The translations under genes were made by a program, and so were the position numbers. The notes under the pieces were generated by a model. It was not told the DNA's origin, made no database searches, and was given only the letters and a program-made list of their open reading frames with translations. From Clavulina sp. PMI_390 (Eukaryota > Basidiomycota > Agaricomycetes > Cantharellales > Hydnaceae), in NCBI GenBank assembly GCA_015039315.1, contig WIDE01000209.1:14076-31001 (forward strand): 16,926 bases of DNA, in the 5' to 3' direction. Shown one piece after another: positions 1-8,899 of this stretch (the first letter of the stretch is position 1; each line of letters begins with the position of its first letter).

Positions 1-909
1 TCACCTTGGATCCTATACCAGTGTCTAAAGGACGTCTGACTTATATCTGTACTCTGCTGTCTAGTCTAGCACTCTTGCAATATCTACAATAGATAGTACC
101 GAGCTCGCGTGATCTAATGTACAGTGAAGGACTGTGAAAAGAAGGTGGTAAATGTGTGGGACTTGTGTTAGAGTAATAGTGCTTGTGGGGGTAAATCTTG
201 TGTGATTCGTTGGCCTTCTCAGAGCACTGCTGGGCCTAATATACTGAGGCTCAGAAGGTCATGGAAGCCAGTGGAAGGTTTACTAATTACATGACTAAGC
301 TACAGAACACTATGGAATACTAAGGAAACGAATAGAACCTTGTGGAATACTTGTGGAATACTGTGGAACACTGTGGAACACTGTAGAATACCCAAGGGTT
401 CCTAATGCAAATATGATCTGTACTAATTGTGCAAATCACTGAAAAAGGAAGGAAGTTGAACATGGTTCAATCTCACTTCTACAAATGGCCGGACTTCATT
501 ATCAACGACCTCATTGATTTGCAAAGTCTTTCCAATAGTAGAAAATTTGTATGTGAGATTATTATTGCAAAAGGATTGGTATAGATTTCATATGTATGTA
601 TTGTCGCTGCTTGTGCAGGATTGTCAAGATGAATGAGCGAATGAATGTTGGAATACATAAATATGAAGGGAGGAGGTGGGGATGTGGAGGGGATTTCAAT
701 CCATTCAAAATGCAAGATCTGTGTTATCGTGGGGCTGCTCATCAGCAAACTGTTGAAGCTGTCGCAACACCTCATGGAGGTCACAACTGGCTATTCCACT
801 CAAATGCTCAGTGGAAGCCATGTCATGTCGCGATACATTCTTGATGGAGGGAGAGCCCTAGAGAAATACAGAGCATTTATTTGCAATTATTCGCATTTTT
901 AGTCAATTT
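1..909. other. Gene-free left flank
   Basis: I see no supportable gene here. The open frames on both strands are short, overlap one another and show no domain-like composition. The stretch lies downstream of the membrane-protein gene that ends at 910 on the minus strand, so part of it is probably that gene's 3' untranslated region and terminator. The only clear structure is the 10-bp tandem repeat at 341-391. Confidence 0.5.
341..391. repeat. 10-bp tandem repeat, five copies
   Basis: Units start at 341, 352, 362, 372 and 382 and read TGTGGAATAC, TGTGGAATAC, TGTGGAACAC, TGTGGAACAC and TGTAGAATAC. One extra T lies between units 1 and 2. A related unit, TATGGAATAC, lies apart at 311-320. It is a minisatellite-like array with no coding frame assigned. 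Confidence 0.85.
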
Positions 910-1713
910 TCAGTGAAGTTCACGTACCACAATCATAATAGTAGCATATTTCCTATACCACCATGCTTGTGGAATCTCATCTTCATCTTCATTCATGACC
1001 ACTGGTGCATAGGTGTCAGAGGCGGAAGGGTCAACAAATGGTTGTTGCTGAATTACTTGAAGTGCGACTGTGTCACCCCGTTCAACCTCACAGTCAATGG
1101 AGCTACAACTGTGCCGTGGGTCTGTTGTTGTAGTCATGATGATGCCTGAAGTGAAGAAGACCACCAGCGATATGATAGCAATGAGCAAAAGGATAGCGCA
1201 GACCACAAAACGCATCCCACAAGCGGTGTGGATAGGGAAATCGGTGTTGACACATGAGATTGGTGTGGGAATGAAGGCACCAGCAATAGCAAAAGCCACA
1301 GCCGATAATGCAAAGGTGCCAATTGATGTGAAGAACGAGAACAGCAAGCACGTATGCCACATTTCCGGGGAGTAAAACGACAGTGAGAATAATGGTTCGA
1401 TTATTTTCCTAATATCCCAATTTTGACAGGTTCCCACGCTTACCTCAGCCTGACATTTTGGCTGAGATCTGCAGCCGGAGTGACATTCCCTGCATTTCGG
1501 CGCTTAGTAACACTGATCTCGCCCGCTCCCGCTATATTGCCATACCTGTGGGGTATAGATATAGTGGAGGCTTTTGTGATCCTTGGTAACTGGGCGCATT
1601 AAATGCGTGTTCCTAGCGTCGGGCTTAGAAGTTGCCAATCTCCGCCAATCTTGGCATATAATGATTTGCCAGGTACTGTCGTTGTCGATTGCCGATTCCG
1701 TGAAGTCTGACAT
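910..1713 (-). CDS. Putative small membrane protein, intron-containing, partly resolved
   Basis: I do not recognise a family. The proposed start is ATG at 1711-1713, chosen because a TATA box (1779-1784) lies about 66 nt upstream. Exon 1 would run 1713-1546 (56 codons) and end at a good GTATGG donor. The downstream part, 1437-910, encodes two hydrophobic segments typical of membrane spans (about 1363-1270 and 1210-1134). A short Cys-containing loop lies between them, and an acidic tail (including NEDEDE) leads to TGA at 910-912. Both parts are in the same frame, but the first intron (1545-1490, 56 nt) is not a multiple of three. A second splice event is therefore needed. One possibility is 1454-1409, which restores frame but has a weak GTCAGG donor. 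Another is a single 84-nt intron ending at an AG near 1462. The gene is probably host rather than transposon. Transcript data would settle the model. Confidence 0.5.
1490..1545 (-). other. Probable spliceosomal intron
   Basis: On the minus strand the segment begins GTATGG directly after CAG and ends ATGCAG. It contains TACTAAG (1509-1503), whose branch A would lie about 14 nt before the acceptor. At 56 nt it has the usual length for basidiomycete introns, and it removes the in-frame TAA at 1506-1504 that would otherwise end exon 1. The frame after splicing meets a TGA at 1447-1445 unless another intron follows, so the acceptor choice is not certain. Confidence 0.5.
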
Positions 1714-1778
1714 CTGTCAATGTCTTCCGTTGGTGGTTACTTAGCGTAGGTACACCTGTCTCGTTCACGAGCTTGTAA

Positions 1779-1784
1779 TATATA
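1779..1784 (-). promoter_or_regulatory. TATA box of the membrane-protein gene
   Basis: The minus strand reads AAAGTATATATTAC around a TATATA core, about 66 nt before the proposed ATG at 1713. The inverted repeat CTCGT-TC-ACGAG (1760-1771) lies between the TATA box and the ATG. Its inner part, TCGTTCACGA (1761-1770), recurs at 1965-1974. Confidence 0.5.
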
Positions 1785-1825
1785 CTTTAAGTGTCTCAAT
1801 GCAGATGATACAGTTCTGGTTGTGT

Positions 1826-1861
1826 GATCGATATCGATCGTAAGTGATTTGCAAGCAAATC
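1826..1861. promoter_or_regulatory. Two adjacent palindromes upstream of the TATA box
   Basis: The first is a perfect 14-bp palindrome, GATCGATATCGATC, at 1826-1839. Six bases later comes the inverted repeat GATTTGC-AA-GCAAATC at 1846-1861. They lie about 45-80 bp upstream of the TATA box at 1779-1784, where fungal activator or repressor dimers often bind. No specific factor is proposed. Confidence 0.45.
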
Positions 1862-2628
1862 GCTATATTCCCTTGCCGGCGAAAAATTTTGCATCATCCT
1901 GTGATGCCCAATTTCTGGCAAAGTCGAAATATTTTCCTCCTCTTTCCTCCGTCACAAGTCTAAGTCGTTCACGATTCTCGTCGATCTGTCTGTACTTTGT
2001 TTTCGTTTTCGCTAAGATACCCTTTCACACAGCGAAATATTCCTGTACCCTTTTTGCGGGGTTGAGATTTCGTTAAGTCCATGCGTGAATATTCCTAAGT
2101 TCCTTCAGGTTTTTCATGCTTTAAGTCTCACATTAATTCGACGAGTCGCTTAAGGTCTGCTTCTGTTTCGCTAAGTCAATTCTTCCGCTCACACTTGGCT
2201 GTTGCCTTGTTAGACGAACGAATCCATAACTGTATCTACTTGCCCTAATGGACTTGTAGCTACACTACACAGTTTTGTGAACGGAAAAGCAGAAGTAACG
2301 ACTACCAGTAAAGTTAAGAAACCAAGCTGACTACAAGGAATGGAGTCGAACGAATGGATAACGAAGACAAAGAAAAATAAATAAAGAAGGAAACAATGAA
2401 ACGAACTAAGCGAAAGGACGCTAGGCTCTTTTCACTCAGGCAAAAGGGCTAGACTTAACGGATACAAACGAGCCAAAAAAAATCGAACGAAAAAGAGACT
2501 AAGGAACCTGGCACGAACGCACAGAGCTCGTCGAAAAAGAGAAAAGAAATTGAAAGGAAAGAAAATAGTAACGAAGGGGATCACCTGTGTCAGCCATTGT
2601 CCTGATCCACGCTTCCACTACCAGTCCG
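1862..2628. other. Noncoding region between the membrane gene and the second long frame
   Basis: There is no supportable gene. The plus strand is T-rich with repeated TTTCGCTAAG/TTTCGTTAAG-type words at about 2000-2180, then A-rich with CGAACGAA words at about 2215, 2349 and 2483. A 19-nt pyrimidine run at 1932-1950 is a pure purine tract on the minus strand. It would suit a retroelement polypurine tract, but the bases beyond it do not begin with TG and no LTR copy follows. The A-rich part near 2629 is probably the 3' untranslated region of the long frame ending there. Confidence 0.4.
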
Positions 2629-5265
2629 TTACGCAACACCGACACTAGCGACCACGTCGTTTCCGCGATATGAAGGAGGGTATGCTGGCTCCGGATACTG
2701 GAGACGAGGCTGCATAACTTCATTCGCATGCGGATTGGCGGCGGGGACATTAGTGGGGGGAGGGAAGCGAAGAATAACTGGGAGGTAGCAGGTGTCGTCT
2801 GCGGCATTGCTACTATGGAGGGACGTAGCAGAGGAGCTCGTCAACGTAGAACCTGTGGCGACAGGGACGAGAGCCGGAAGTGAGCCCATAGACGAGGAGG
2901 CGAGGGATGGAGGGTGACTGCGAACTTCGCCGCTACTGAGGCTGGCGGAATAGCGAGAGGTGAAATTGTCGCTATTGCGCGGATGGACGGCCTCCTTGTT
3001 GAGCAACGAAATTCCCGCTTGAATAACGTCATCGGCGAGTGGGCTGACGATGGCATCATTCGGAGCGAGAGGGTTGGCAGGAGTGGGAACAGGCGCGAAT
3101 CCAGCAGCGGCGAACTGGCGCTCATAGGACGGATAAACGCCAGGGAGCTGAAATTCGACCTCGTTAGGAAAGGAAATAGCGAGGGGAGATGTAACGATCC
3201 ATCGACTTGACAAAGGGACCCAAGCAGCGAGTCTCTGAACTCTATTATAGAGGTTGGTCTTAATAGCGTTCAGGTCTGCTTCCTGGGCATTGGTGAAGTC
3301 GTGGTGGTCATTTTGACGAAATCCCATAAAAATACGCCCAACCACAGGGAATAAGCGTGAGCAAATGTCGAGGCACTCATCGACACGCTTCTCATTCTGC
3401 GGAGTACGCTCCTTCATGAACCGTTCGAAGAAGCTAACCGCCTCGTCGAGCCAGTACATGAAGTAGAAGTACAAATGGGTGGTCGTGAGAGGTCCAGTCA
3501 TACCCAAGCTACTCAACCAAGGTCCAGGGACACTAGTACCACTCTCATAGTAGCGATTTCCTCATAGATCAACAGCACCTTCAATCATTTTATCAATAAA
3601 GTTCCATGCCCCAAGCAGTTCATATGATAAGAACTGATTGAATCCACGAGAACTAATGATTGAATAAGATGGGCGCTGCCAAGCAAGGGGAATGCGAGAG
3701 GAAGTGAAGGCCCAAGAACCGAGTGGAGCAGGAGAGATAATAGCCGGCCACCAATTCGAAGCACCTGGATAGTGCGAGGCTAGGATAGGTTCGCCACAAT
3801 TAACTGACCAAGCCTTCAGTTTTGAACGCCAGAGCAGCTCCTGGACGCGCTTATGAAGATCCTCAGCAGCCATCGCAATCACCTTAGGGTCCTCATAGAG
3901 AACGCCTTGTTGACGGGTGAGGTGGCGGGTGTGGAAGATAATGAGTGGTCGAATGACCATATAAGCAACAACAGTGTGGCAAGCTCTAGCAGGATCGAAG
4001 GCATGGTTATCAAGAGTGACACCTAGGCATTCGCAGACGAACTGGATCCAGGATGCGGCGATCTTGGGGAGGGACATGATCTGACCAGGATTAAGTGAAT
4101 GGAAAACTCGCCGATACGCTTTCTGGAAGGAGGACGGCTCAGCATTGACGAGTGCACACCACATATTGAGGAACTCAGTGGTGAACTCCGTGTTGCCATA
4201 CTGAAGCTTGGGAATCAGGAGTGTACGAGGGCGGCGCTCATAACGCTCAGGAATAGATTCAGGAACTTGAAAGCGAACAGGGTGCGGAGAAACTCGTCTG
4301 AACTCAGCGTCTAGTTTCCAGAAAAGCGAAGACATCTCAGCGTATTCAGAGGCTTGACGAGTGACGGATAGGATGTCGTCGTGTCGTTTAACCAAGGAGT
4401 CAAGTTTATCCTTGATCCCGCTCAACCCATTAGCGATATTAGGAAGAGAAGCATCGCTAGAGCTAGGGGGAGGATTAACAACTTGTCTTTGAAATTCCTT
4501 GACTAAAGAAATCATCGTCTTGCGCAAGAGGGAAAATTCCTCTTGAACATCGCTAGATGCCTCCTGAGACTCTTTGGAGCCAAGCTCAATAACTTCAGCA
4601 GCATGATCAATGGCGTTAATCAGCTTGCTAATATCAGGAGCGATGCTTGAAAGGTCAGAGGAGCGAGAGGGAGGGCGGAGAATGATGGATGGAGGAGAGG
4701 GTGGTCCAGAGCCACTCGACTTGACGGAGTTAGGTGGGGTCTGAAGCTGCGAAGCGGCTGCATACTGCGAGTCATCAACATGTGTTGGGCTCACAGAGCT
4801 TTCAAGATTCTTGATAACTCCATCTAAGCGATTGAGCAGATCAGGATCGATCTTTTCGGGGCCAACAAAGCGAATAATAGGCCTACCAGGAATGAGTGGG
4901 GTACCATCAGGTCGATTAGGTCCGTGGATGATGAGTCGTCTGGGTTTGGCCGGTCCGTTAGGTCCCACGGGAGCTGCGGCTCTACCGATAGTGGCTGGAA
5001 CCACTGGAGTAGACAGACTCTTTTCATCCTCAACCAGGAGACGCTCGGCCATATCCTCGGATAAGCCGATGCTCTTGTAGATCTCCTTCTGGGTCTCCCG
5101 CGCAAAATTGCGTTCACGCTGGTGCCTAGGCTTCGCGTTACGATGTGCCGCAATCTTTCGAAGAGGGGGGTAATAAGGGTTAACATAATGTATACGATAG
5201 TGCAAGGGATGTCCAGGAGGAGATCGCCTTACCATTCTCGAACCATTAGCAGTTTTCGAATCCAT
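2629..5265 (-). pseudogene. Unknown 878-codon gene interrupted by one in-frame TGA
   Basis: The first ATG of the open frame is at 5263-5265, in the context CTCCAATGG. The frame stays open for 567 codons, meets TGA at 3562-3564, and continues in the same frame for 310 more codons to TAA at 2629-2631. The 16 codons between the TGA and 3516 contain no stop, so this is one frame, not two genes. Residues 1-60 are basic and rich in His, Tyr and Arg. Residues 140-325 contain two helical, coiled-coil-like stretches separated by Pro/Ser-rich linkers. Residues 345-567 look globular (Trp- and Cys-containing, helical), and the part after the TGA begins helical and ends in a Ser/Pro/Ala-rich tail. No signal peptide or convincing membrane span follows the ATG. 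I recognise no family. It lies about 1.1 kb downstream of the integrase on the same strand, so it may be an extra ORF of the retrotransposon. It could also be a host gene. Confidence 0.6.
3562..3564 (-). other. Internal TGA in the unknown gene
   Basis: The minus strand reads CTA TGA GGA. Translation is open for 567 codons before it from the ATG and for 310 codons after it. The heptamer CTATGAG recurs 16 nt downstream. No intron with good signals and a frame-preserving length spans the site. A CGA to TGA change or readthrough are the simplest explanations. Confidence 0.8.
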
Positions 5266-5452
5266 TGGAGCAAAATGAAGTCGGTGGGGGGTGACAAGGA
5301 TAACTAGAGGGAAATAAACGGGAGTCAAGAACAACACAGTAAGTAACGAGTGATGATCCTGACGAATGAGAAGTAGAGTCAAGCTTGGTTATACGCACGC
5401 AAAAAGAGCTAGAGCAAATCACCAAAGCAAGGAGGTAAGTGAGGAGTTTGGA

Positions 5453-5508
5453 GGGGCGGGGGAGAGGGGGGATGAGGGAAATTGTGATAATGGGAGGGAG
5501 GGAAGGGG
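5453..5508 (+). promoter_or_regulatory. Two G-quadruplex-capable G tracts in a CT-rich leader
   Basis: On the plus strand, G runs at 5453-5456, 5458-5462, 5466-5471 and 5476-5478 have loops of 1, 3 and 4 nt. A second set, GGG-A-GGG-A-GGG-AA-GGGG, lies at 5492-5508. Both fit the G3+N1-7 pattern. The minus strand is correspondingly CT-rich, as is usual upstream of fungal start codons. The G-rich strand is the template strand of the gene starting at 5265. Confidence 0.55.
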
Positions 5509-5650
5509 AGTGAATTGTGAATGAGTAAGGCGAGGAGGAGTGAGAGGATAATGACGCGTGAAATTTGCTGGTGAGCAAGTTACAGCTGGAGTGAGGGGGT
5601 TGGGGTAACGGTTTCCGTTGGAGGGCCTCCCAAGCCTGAGTCCGCTCGGA

Positions 5651-5657
5651 TATTTAT
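5651..5657 (-). promoter_or_regulatory. TATA-like box of the unknown gene
   Basis: The minus strand reads GCATAAATATCCG, with ATAAATA as the core. It lies just upstream of the CT-rich tract and about 390 nt before the ATG at 5265. This would imply a leader of roughly 300 nt, or an unrecognised 5' intron. Confidence 0.35.
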
Positions 5658-5736
5658 GCGTTTTCAACTAAATTCCGCCGCGTTTTTATCATAACGATCC
5701 TTCCATGTGCCGTTTTCGTGCTAGAGATGCTTCAGG

Positions 5737-5955
5737 AACTTTCTAGCAAGTTGTGCTGTTGTAGAACGCTTGCTTGTCAGGTAGGAGCGCAAGAAGGACC
5801 CCTAATTTTCAAGCTAGAACGACCAAGATGCCTCATTACAGAGCTTTCCAAGGTCATCTGACTGGTAACATAAAGGGATCTTCTCAAGAAAAATATCCAG
5901 TCGTTCTCAGCAGGTGTGCAGTCGAAGCACAAAGCGTCCAACCTTCTAGCAAGTT
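5737..5955. repeat. Pair of 16-bp near-palindromic direct repeats
   Basis: AACTTTCTAGCAAGTT (5737-5752) and AACCTTCTAGCAAGTT (5940-5955) differ at one base, are in the same orientation and lie 203 bp apart start to start. Each is itself close to a palindrome centred on CTAG. They may be protein binding sites or the ends of a small insertion. I cannot tell which. Confidence 0.5.
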
Positions 5956-6397
5956 CTGAATTTATTTCTAATCACAAATTACCTCTTTATACTCAGCTTT
6001 AGCTCTATCTCAGCTATTCGACGGGTTAGTAGAGTGGTGTAAGGTTAAAGGAGCATCTGTAGTGAAGTGATGCGTGACGTGACACGTCTCAAGTGCTTCG
6101 TTCAACGTCTTTTCTTCAGAAAGGGCCACTAACACCTTCAATCTCCTGTACCTTACTGGGCGACTTTGGCTCTTCTAGCCCATGTTATAACTATCTGGAT
6201 CTTGATTTTTCCTTCAAAATTTTTCGTTGGACATATTCATGTCTGCCTGCTGTCTGACAGGAGAGGCCGACATATCTAGGACTTCCGAGTTTTTGTAAGA
6301 AATTGATCTACACTAGCTCTACGTCTCATTCAAGCATCCATACTGGCCCGGACTTCTGAATTCTGCTTACCGGTCAAGAAAATGACATCTGCTACTG

Positions 6398-7399
6398 TTA
6401 GCCTTCGTCTACGTAAGGCGAATCAGCTGGATCGTCACTTTCTTCTTCAGCCAACCAATTAATCGGTTCAGAGTCTTTGTCTAAGTCATCTGGCTGAATA
6501 AGGTTGTGTCCCTGCACTTGGTCTGCATTCGTAAAGAAAGGTCTCAGATGGCTTGCTGGGATTGACCCCTTGAGGATGGTGCCGTCAAGTTCTTTGAGTA
6601 AATAAGACCCTGATTTGTATCTGCCATGAATTCGGAACGGTCCGCTCCATCTATCGGCAGCTTTAATTCGACCATAACCCTTTTTCACGTTAGGGCCTTT
6701 CAGAGCTACCAATACGAACTCATCGGGTCTATATTTCCCAGAGGAGAGTCTATGTGCATGGTGTATGGCATAAGCTTCTGCTGCCTTTCTCCTTGCGGCA
6801 ATATTCCTCTTTGCAGCTAATGATCTATCTCTTCTTAGGCGAGACAATTGATTAGCTCGAACCTCGAGCAGCTCCTCTGTTGTCGACACATCTTGCCACC
6901 TGGTCGTGTACCAAGTTTCCTCTTCGAGAGTGAATGGAAACAAGTGTGGTCTTCCATAGAGTAAGTGGTATGGTGAGAACCCTGTAGTCCTTCGTGCTGT
7001 TACACGGTCAGCCCACATGGCAGCGTAAAACCATTCACTCCATTTGTTTTTGTGCCGCTTACAGAGTTTCCAGATTGACTCAATCCAAGTCCAATGCCCT
7101 CGTTCAATCATTCCGTTTCCTTCCGGATGATAAGGGGATGACCTAATTATCTTGATTCCATAGCGGTTAGCTAAGATTCGTACTGCACCCCGAAATTCCG
7201 TGCCGTTGTCTGTCGTAATTTGAGGAATACATCCAAAGCGACATATGACATCTTGCCATATGAAGTCTGCAATGTCTTCAGCACTTTTCTTAGCTAGCAT
7301 TCGTGCTTCCAACCAGCCTGAGAGGTCGTCTCTCATATCTACTATGAAACGATAGCCTCTCGACTTGATGCCCATGTCTACTAGGTCCATATTAAATTT
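6398..7399 (-). pseudogene. pol: Integrase catalytic core and C-terminal module (last pol segment)
   Basis: Integrase inserts the reverse-transcribed DNA into the host genome. The segment starts just after the TGA at 7400-7402. The first catalytic Asp is in the FNMDLV context (7385-7387). The second is in TTDNGTEF (Asp codon 7208-7210), and the Glu is in NGMIERGHW (7103-7105). There are 34 residues between the second Asp and the Glu, against 35 in most retroviral integrases. The SSPYHPEGNG stretch before the Glu is typical. A GPF-type module (WSGPFRIHGRY through the SHLRPFF motif) follows, then an acidic tail ending at TAA 6398-6400. No chromodomain is visible after the GPF module. The ATG at 7388-7390 is internal and in frame with the upstream HHCC segment, so it need not be a real start. 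Confidence 0.9.
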
Positions 7400-8386
7400 T
7401 CATAGTATAGTGGGTACCCATGTAGGGCTAATTGGCACTATCGGCCGAAAGGGGGATCGCATCTGGCACTCTTTACATGTGCGACAATATAATGCGATTT
7501 GCTTCCACATATCAGGCCAATAATAGAAATCAATTAACTTCCTGTAGGTTGGATCACGACCCCTATGTCCTGATTCGTCGTGAGCATCATGGATGAGCTT
7601 CTGTTGAGTATCTTTTGATAGAATAACTTGTCGGGGAGCGTCATTATTTTCCCGCCATAAGTTTCCTTCATAGAGGAAATAACAATGAGCTTTCTGCAAA
7701 AAATACTTCTTGTTCAGCACTGTCTCAGGTATCTCCATTGTTGCTAGGTACGCTATGATCTCATCCCAATATTGGCTGGATGTCTCTAAGGGGACGGGTG
7801 TCCTAATCTTAGTAGACTTCTTGGCGGGAGAAGCATCATTCTGAGTCGGCAACGGTTCAGAGATATCTTGAACTTGTGATTTTCCGCTTAATTGTTGGTC
7901 AGTCACTGGAGTAGCATTCTGCGGAGAAGGCATTATTGAATTAGTCTTCTTTGAATGAGATCGTGTCTGAACTACTGCAATATTAACCGGCATGACATCA
8001 GCAGCTTGACTCATACAAATAGAACTATGTACGAATTCAGCTGGGGATACCCCTTGTTGATTTGCAATAGAAATTTGCCTCATATAGAAAACATCTTCTT
8101 CATTCATATCGAAATCGACAGCCATAGGGGGCTTAGGTGTAACAATTCCTGATATGAAGGGTCCTCCTGTCTCTGACATATTCTCGACGTCGGTGTTATC
8201 TGTATCCTCGATGACACGTGGCCGCCGTGACAGTGCATCGGGTGCAACATGTCTCTCAGCTGGCACATGCGTATAATCAAATGAGAACAATTTAAGATAT
8301 GCTATCCACCGTGTGATTGCTGCGTTTGGAAGACTAGGAGTGTTTGCCATCTTTCCAATAAACGAGGCGTCGCTCTCTACTATGAT
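7400..8386 (-). pseudogene. pol: RNase H C-terminal end, linker and integrase HHCC domain
   Basis: The segment runs from the codon after the TGA at 8387-8389 to the TGA at 7400-7402. It opens with the end of RNase H: VESDASFIG supplies a catalytic Asp, and AITRWIAYL and DALSRRPR are hallmark motifs at the RNase H end of gypsy pol. A low-complexity Ser/Pro/Gln linker of about 150 residues follows. Then comes the integrase N-terminal zinc-binding HHCC domain (about 7466-7591), with His in HDAHDESGH and Cys in CRTCKECQ. YYWPDM lies between the two pairs, as expected. The TGA sits between the HHCC domain and the catalytic core. If it were a true stop, integrase would lack its active site. Confidence 0.88.
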
Positions 8387-8899
8387 TCAAAATCCCCAAA
8401 GAAGCCATTCAATAGATTTGACCGCTCGGTACAACCCGTAAAGTTCCAACCATGGTTGTGAATACCTTGATTCGACGTCATTAAGCGTAATAGATCCGAA
8501 TCTGATTGGAAATTTCTTCAATCGAATGGGTTGCTCCTTCTGGGTCTTCTCTATGACGGACTTTTCCGGCGGAAGAAGATCTACATCATCACCAGCAAAA
8601 TATTGATATAGAACGAAGCCAACGGCTATCTGCAAAGTGTCCATGGCTAGTACCAGTCTACCTAAACTGGGAATTATAGAGGGGGCTTCGCTCGATGCAG
8701 TTACAGCTTTGGCTATATCTAATTTCTTTAGTGCAGCGACGTTGAGGATGTGCTCCTTGAGTTTATCAAACGCATTCTGGGCATCATCATTCCATTTGAA
8801 CTCCTTAGGCATGAGCTTAGTAATTTCTGTTAGTGGTTTCGCTATAGCTGCAAAATTCCTAACCCAATTACGACATACTCCTGCTATGCCCAGAAATCC
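8387..8899 (-). pseudogene. pol: RT-RNase H connection and RNase H N-terminal part
   Basis: RNase H removes the RNA strand of the RNA/DNA hybrid during reverse transcription. The segment begins with GFLGIAG immediately after the TGA at 8900-8902. In related pol proteins this motif is preceded by a conserved Arg ((V/L)RxFLG). The thumb/connection sequence follows (FKWNDDAQNAFDKLK). RNase H then starts with LAMDTLQIAVGFVLYQ, whose Asp is catalytic, and WLELYGLYRAVK, which carries the catalytic Glu. The segment ends at TGA 8387-8389, in the middle of the RNase H fold, before the Asp in VESDA on the other side. RNase H is therefore split by a stop, yet the residues on both sides are intact. Confidence 0.88.

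Larger units (their letters stand above)
5266..6397. other. Noncoding spacer between integrase and the unknown gene
   Basis: No supportable gene lies here. The part next to the unknown gene holds a TATA-like box (5651-5657) and a strongly CT-rich minus strand (about 5429-5560), which suggests a promoter and leader. The part next to the integrase (5700-6397) shows no LTR-like match to the visible 5' LTR end. It contains two copies of a near-palindrome at 5737-5752 and 5940-5955. Confidence 0.5.

Noticed and set aside
479..902. Small overlapping ORFs on both strands near 479-902
   Set aside because: They are short, overlapping, low in complexity and have no promoter or domain signals.
1932..1950. 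Polypurine tract marking the 3' LTR
   Set aside because: The tract is good, but no TG follows and no LTR copy lies to its left in the window. Not called as a feature.
1900..2560. Large terminal inverted repeat around 2200
   Set aside because: The T-rich and A-rich halves look complementary, but words such as TTTCGCTAAG and CTAAGCGAAA are not true reverse complements. It is only a base-composition skew.
2629..3516. Independent 295-aa gene starting at 3516
   Set aside because: The start there is TTG, and the frame is open back to the TGA at 3562 and continues into the upstream frame. It is the second half of one gene.
3565..5382. Start upstream at 5382, giving a hydrophobic N-terminal signal-like segment
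   Set aside because: That codon is TTG. The first ATG in frame is 5263-5265, and the hydrophobic stretch is the leader translated.
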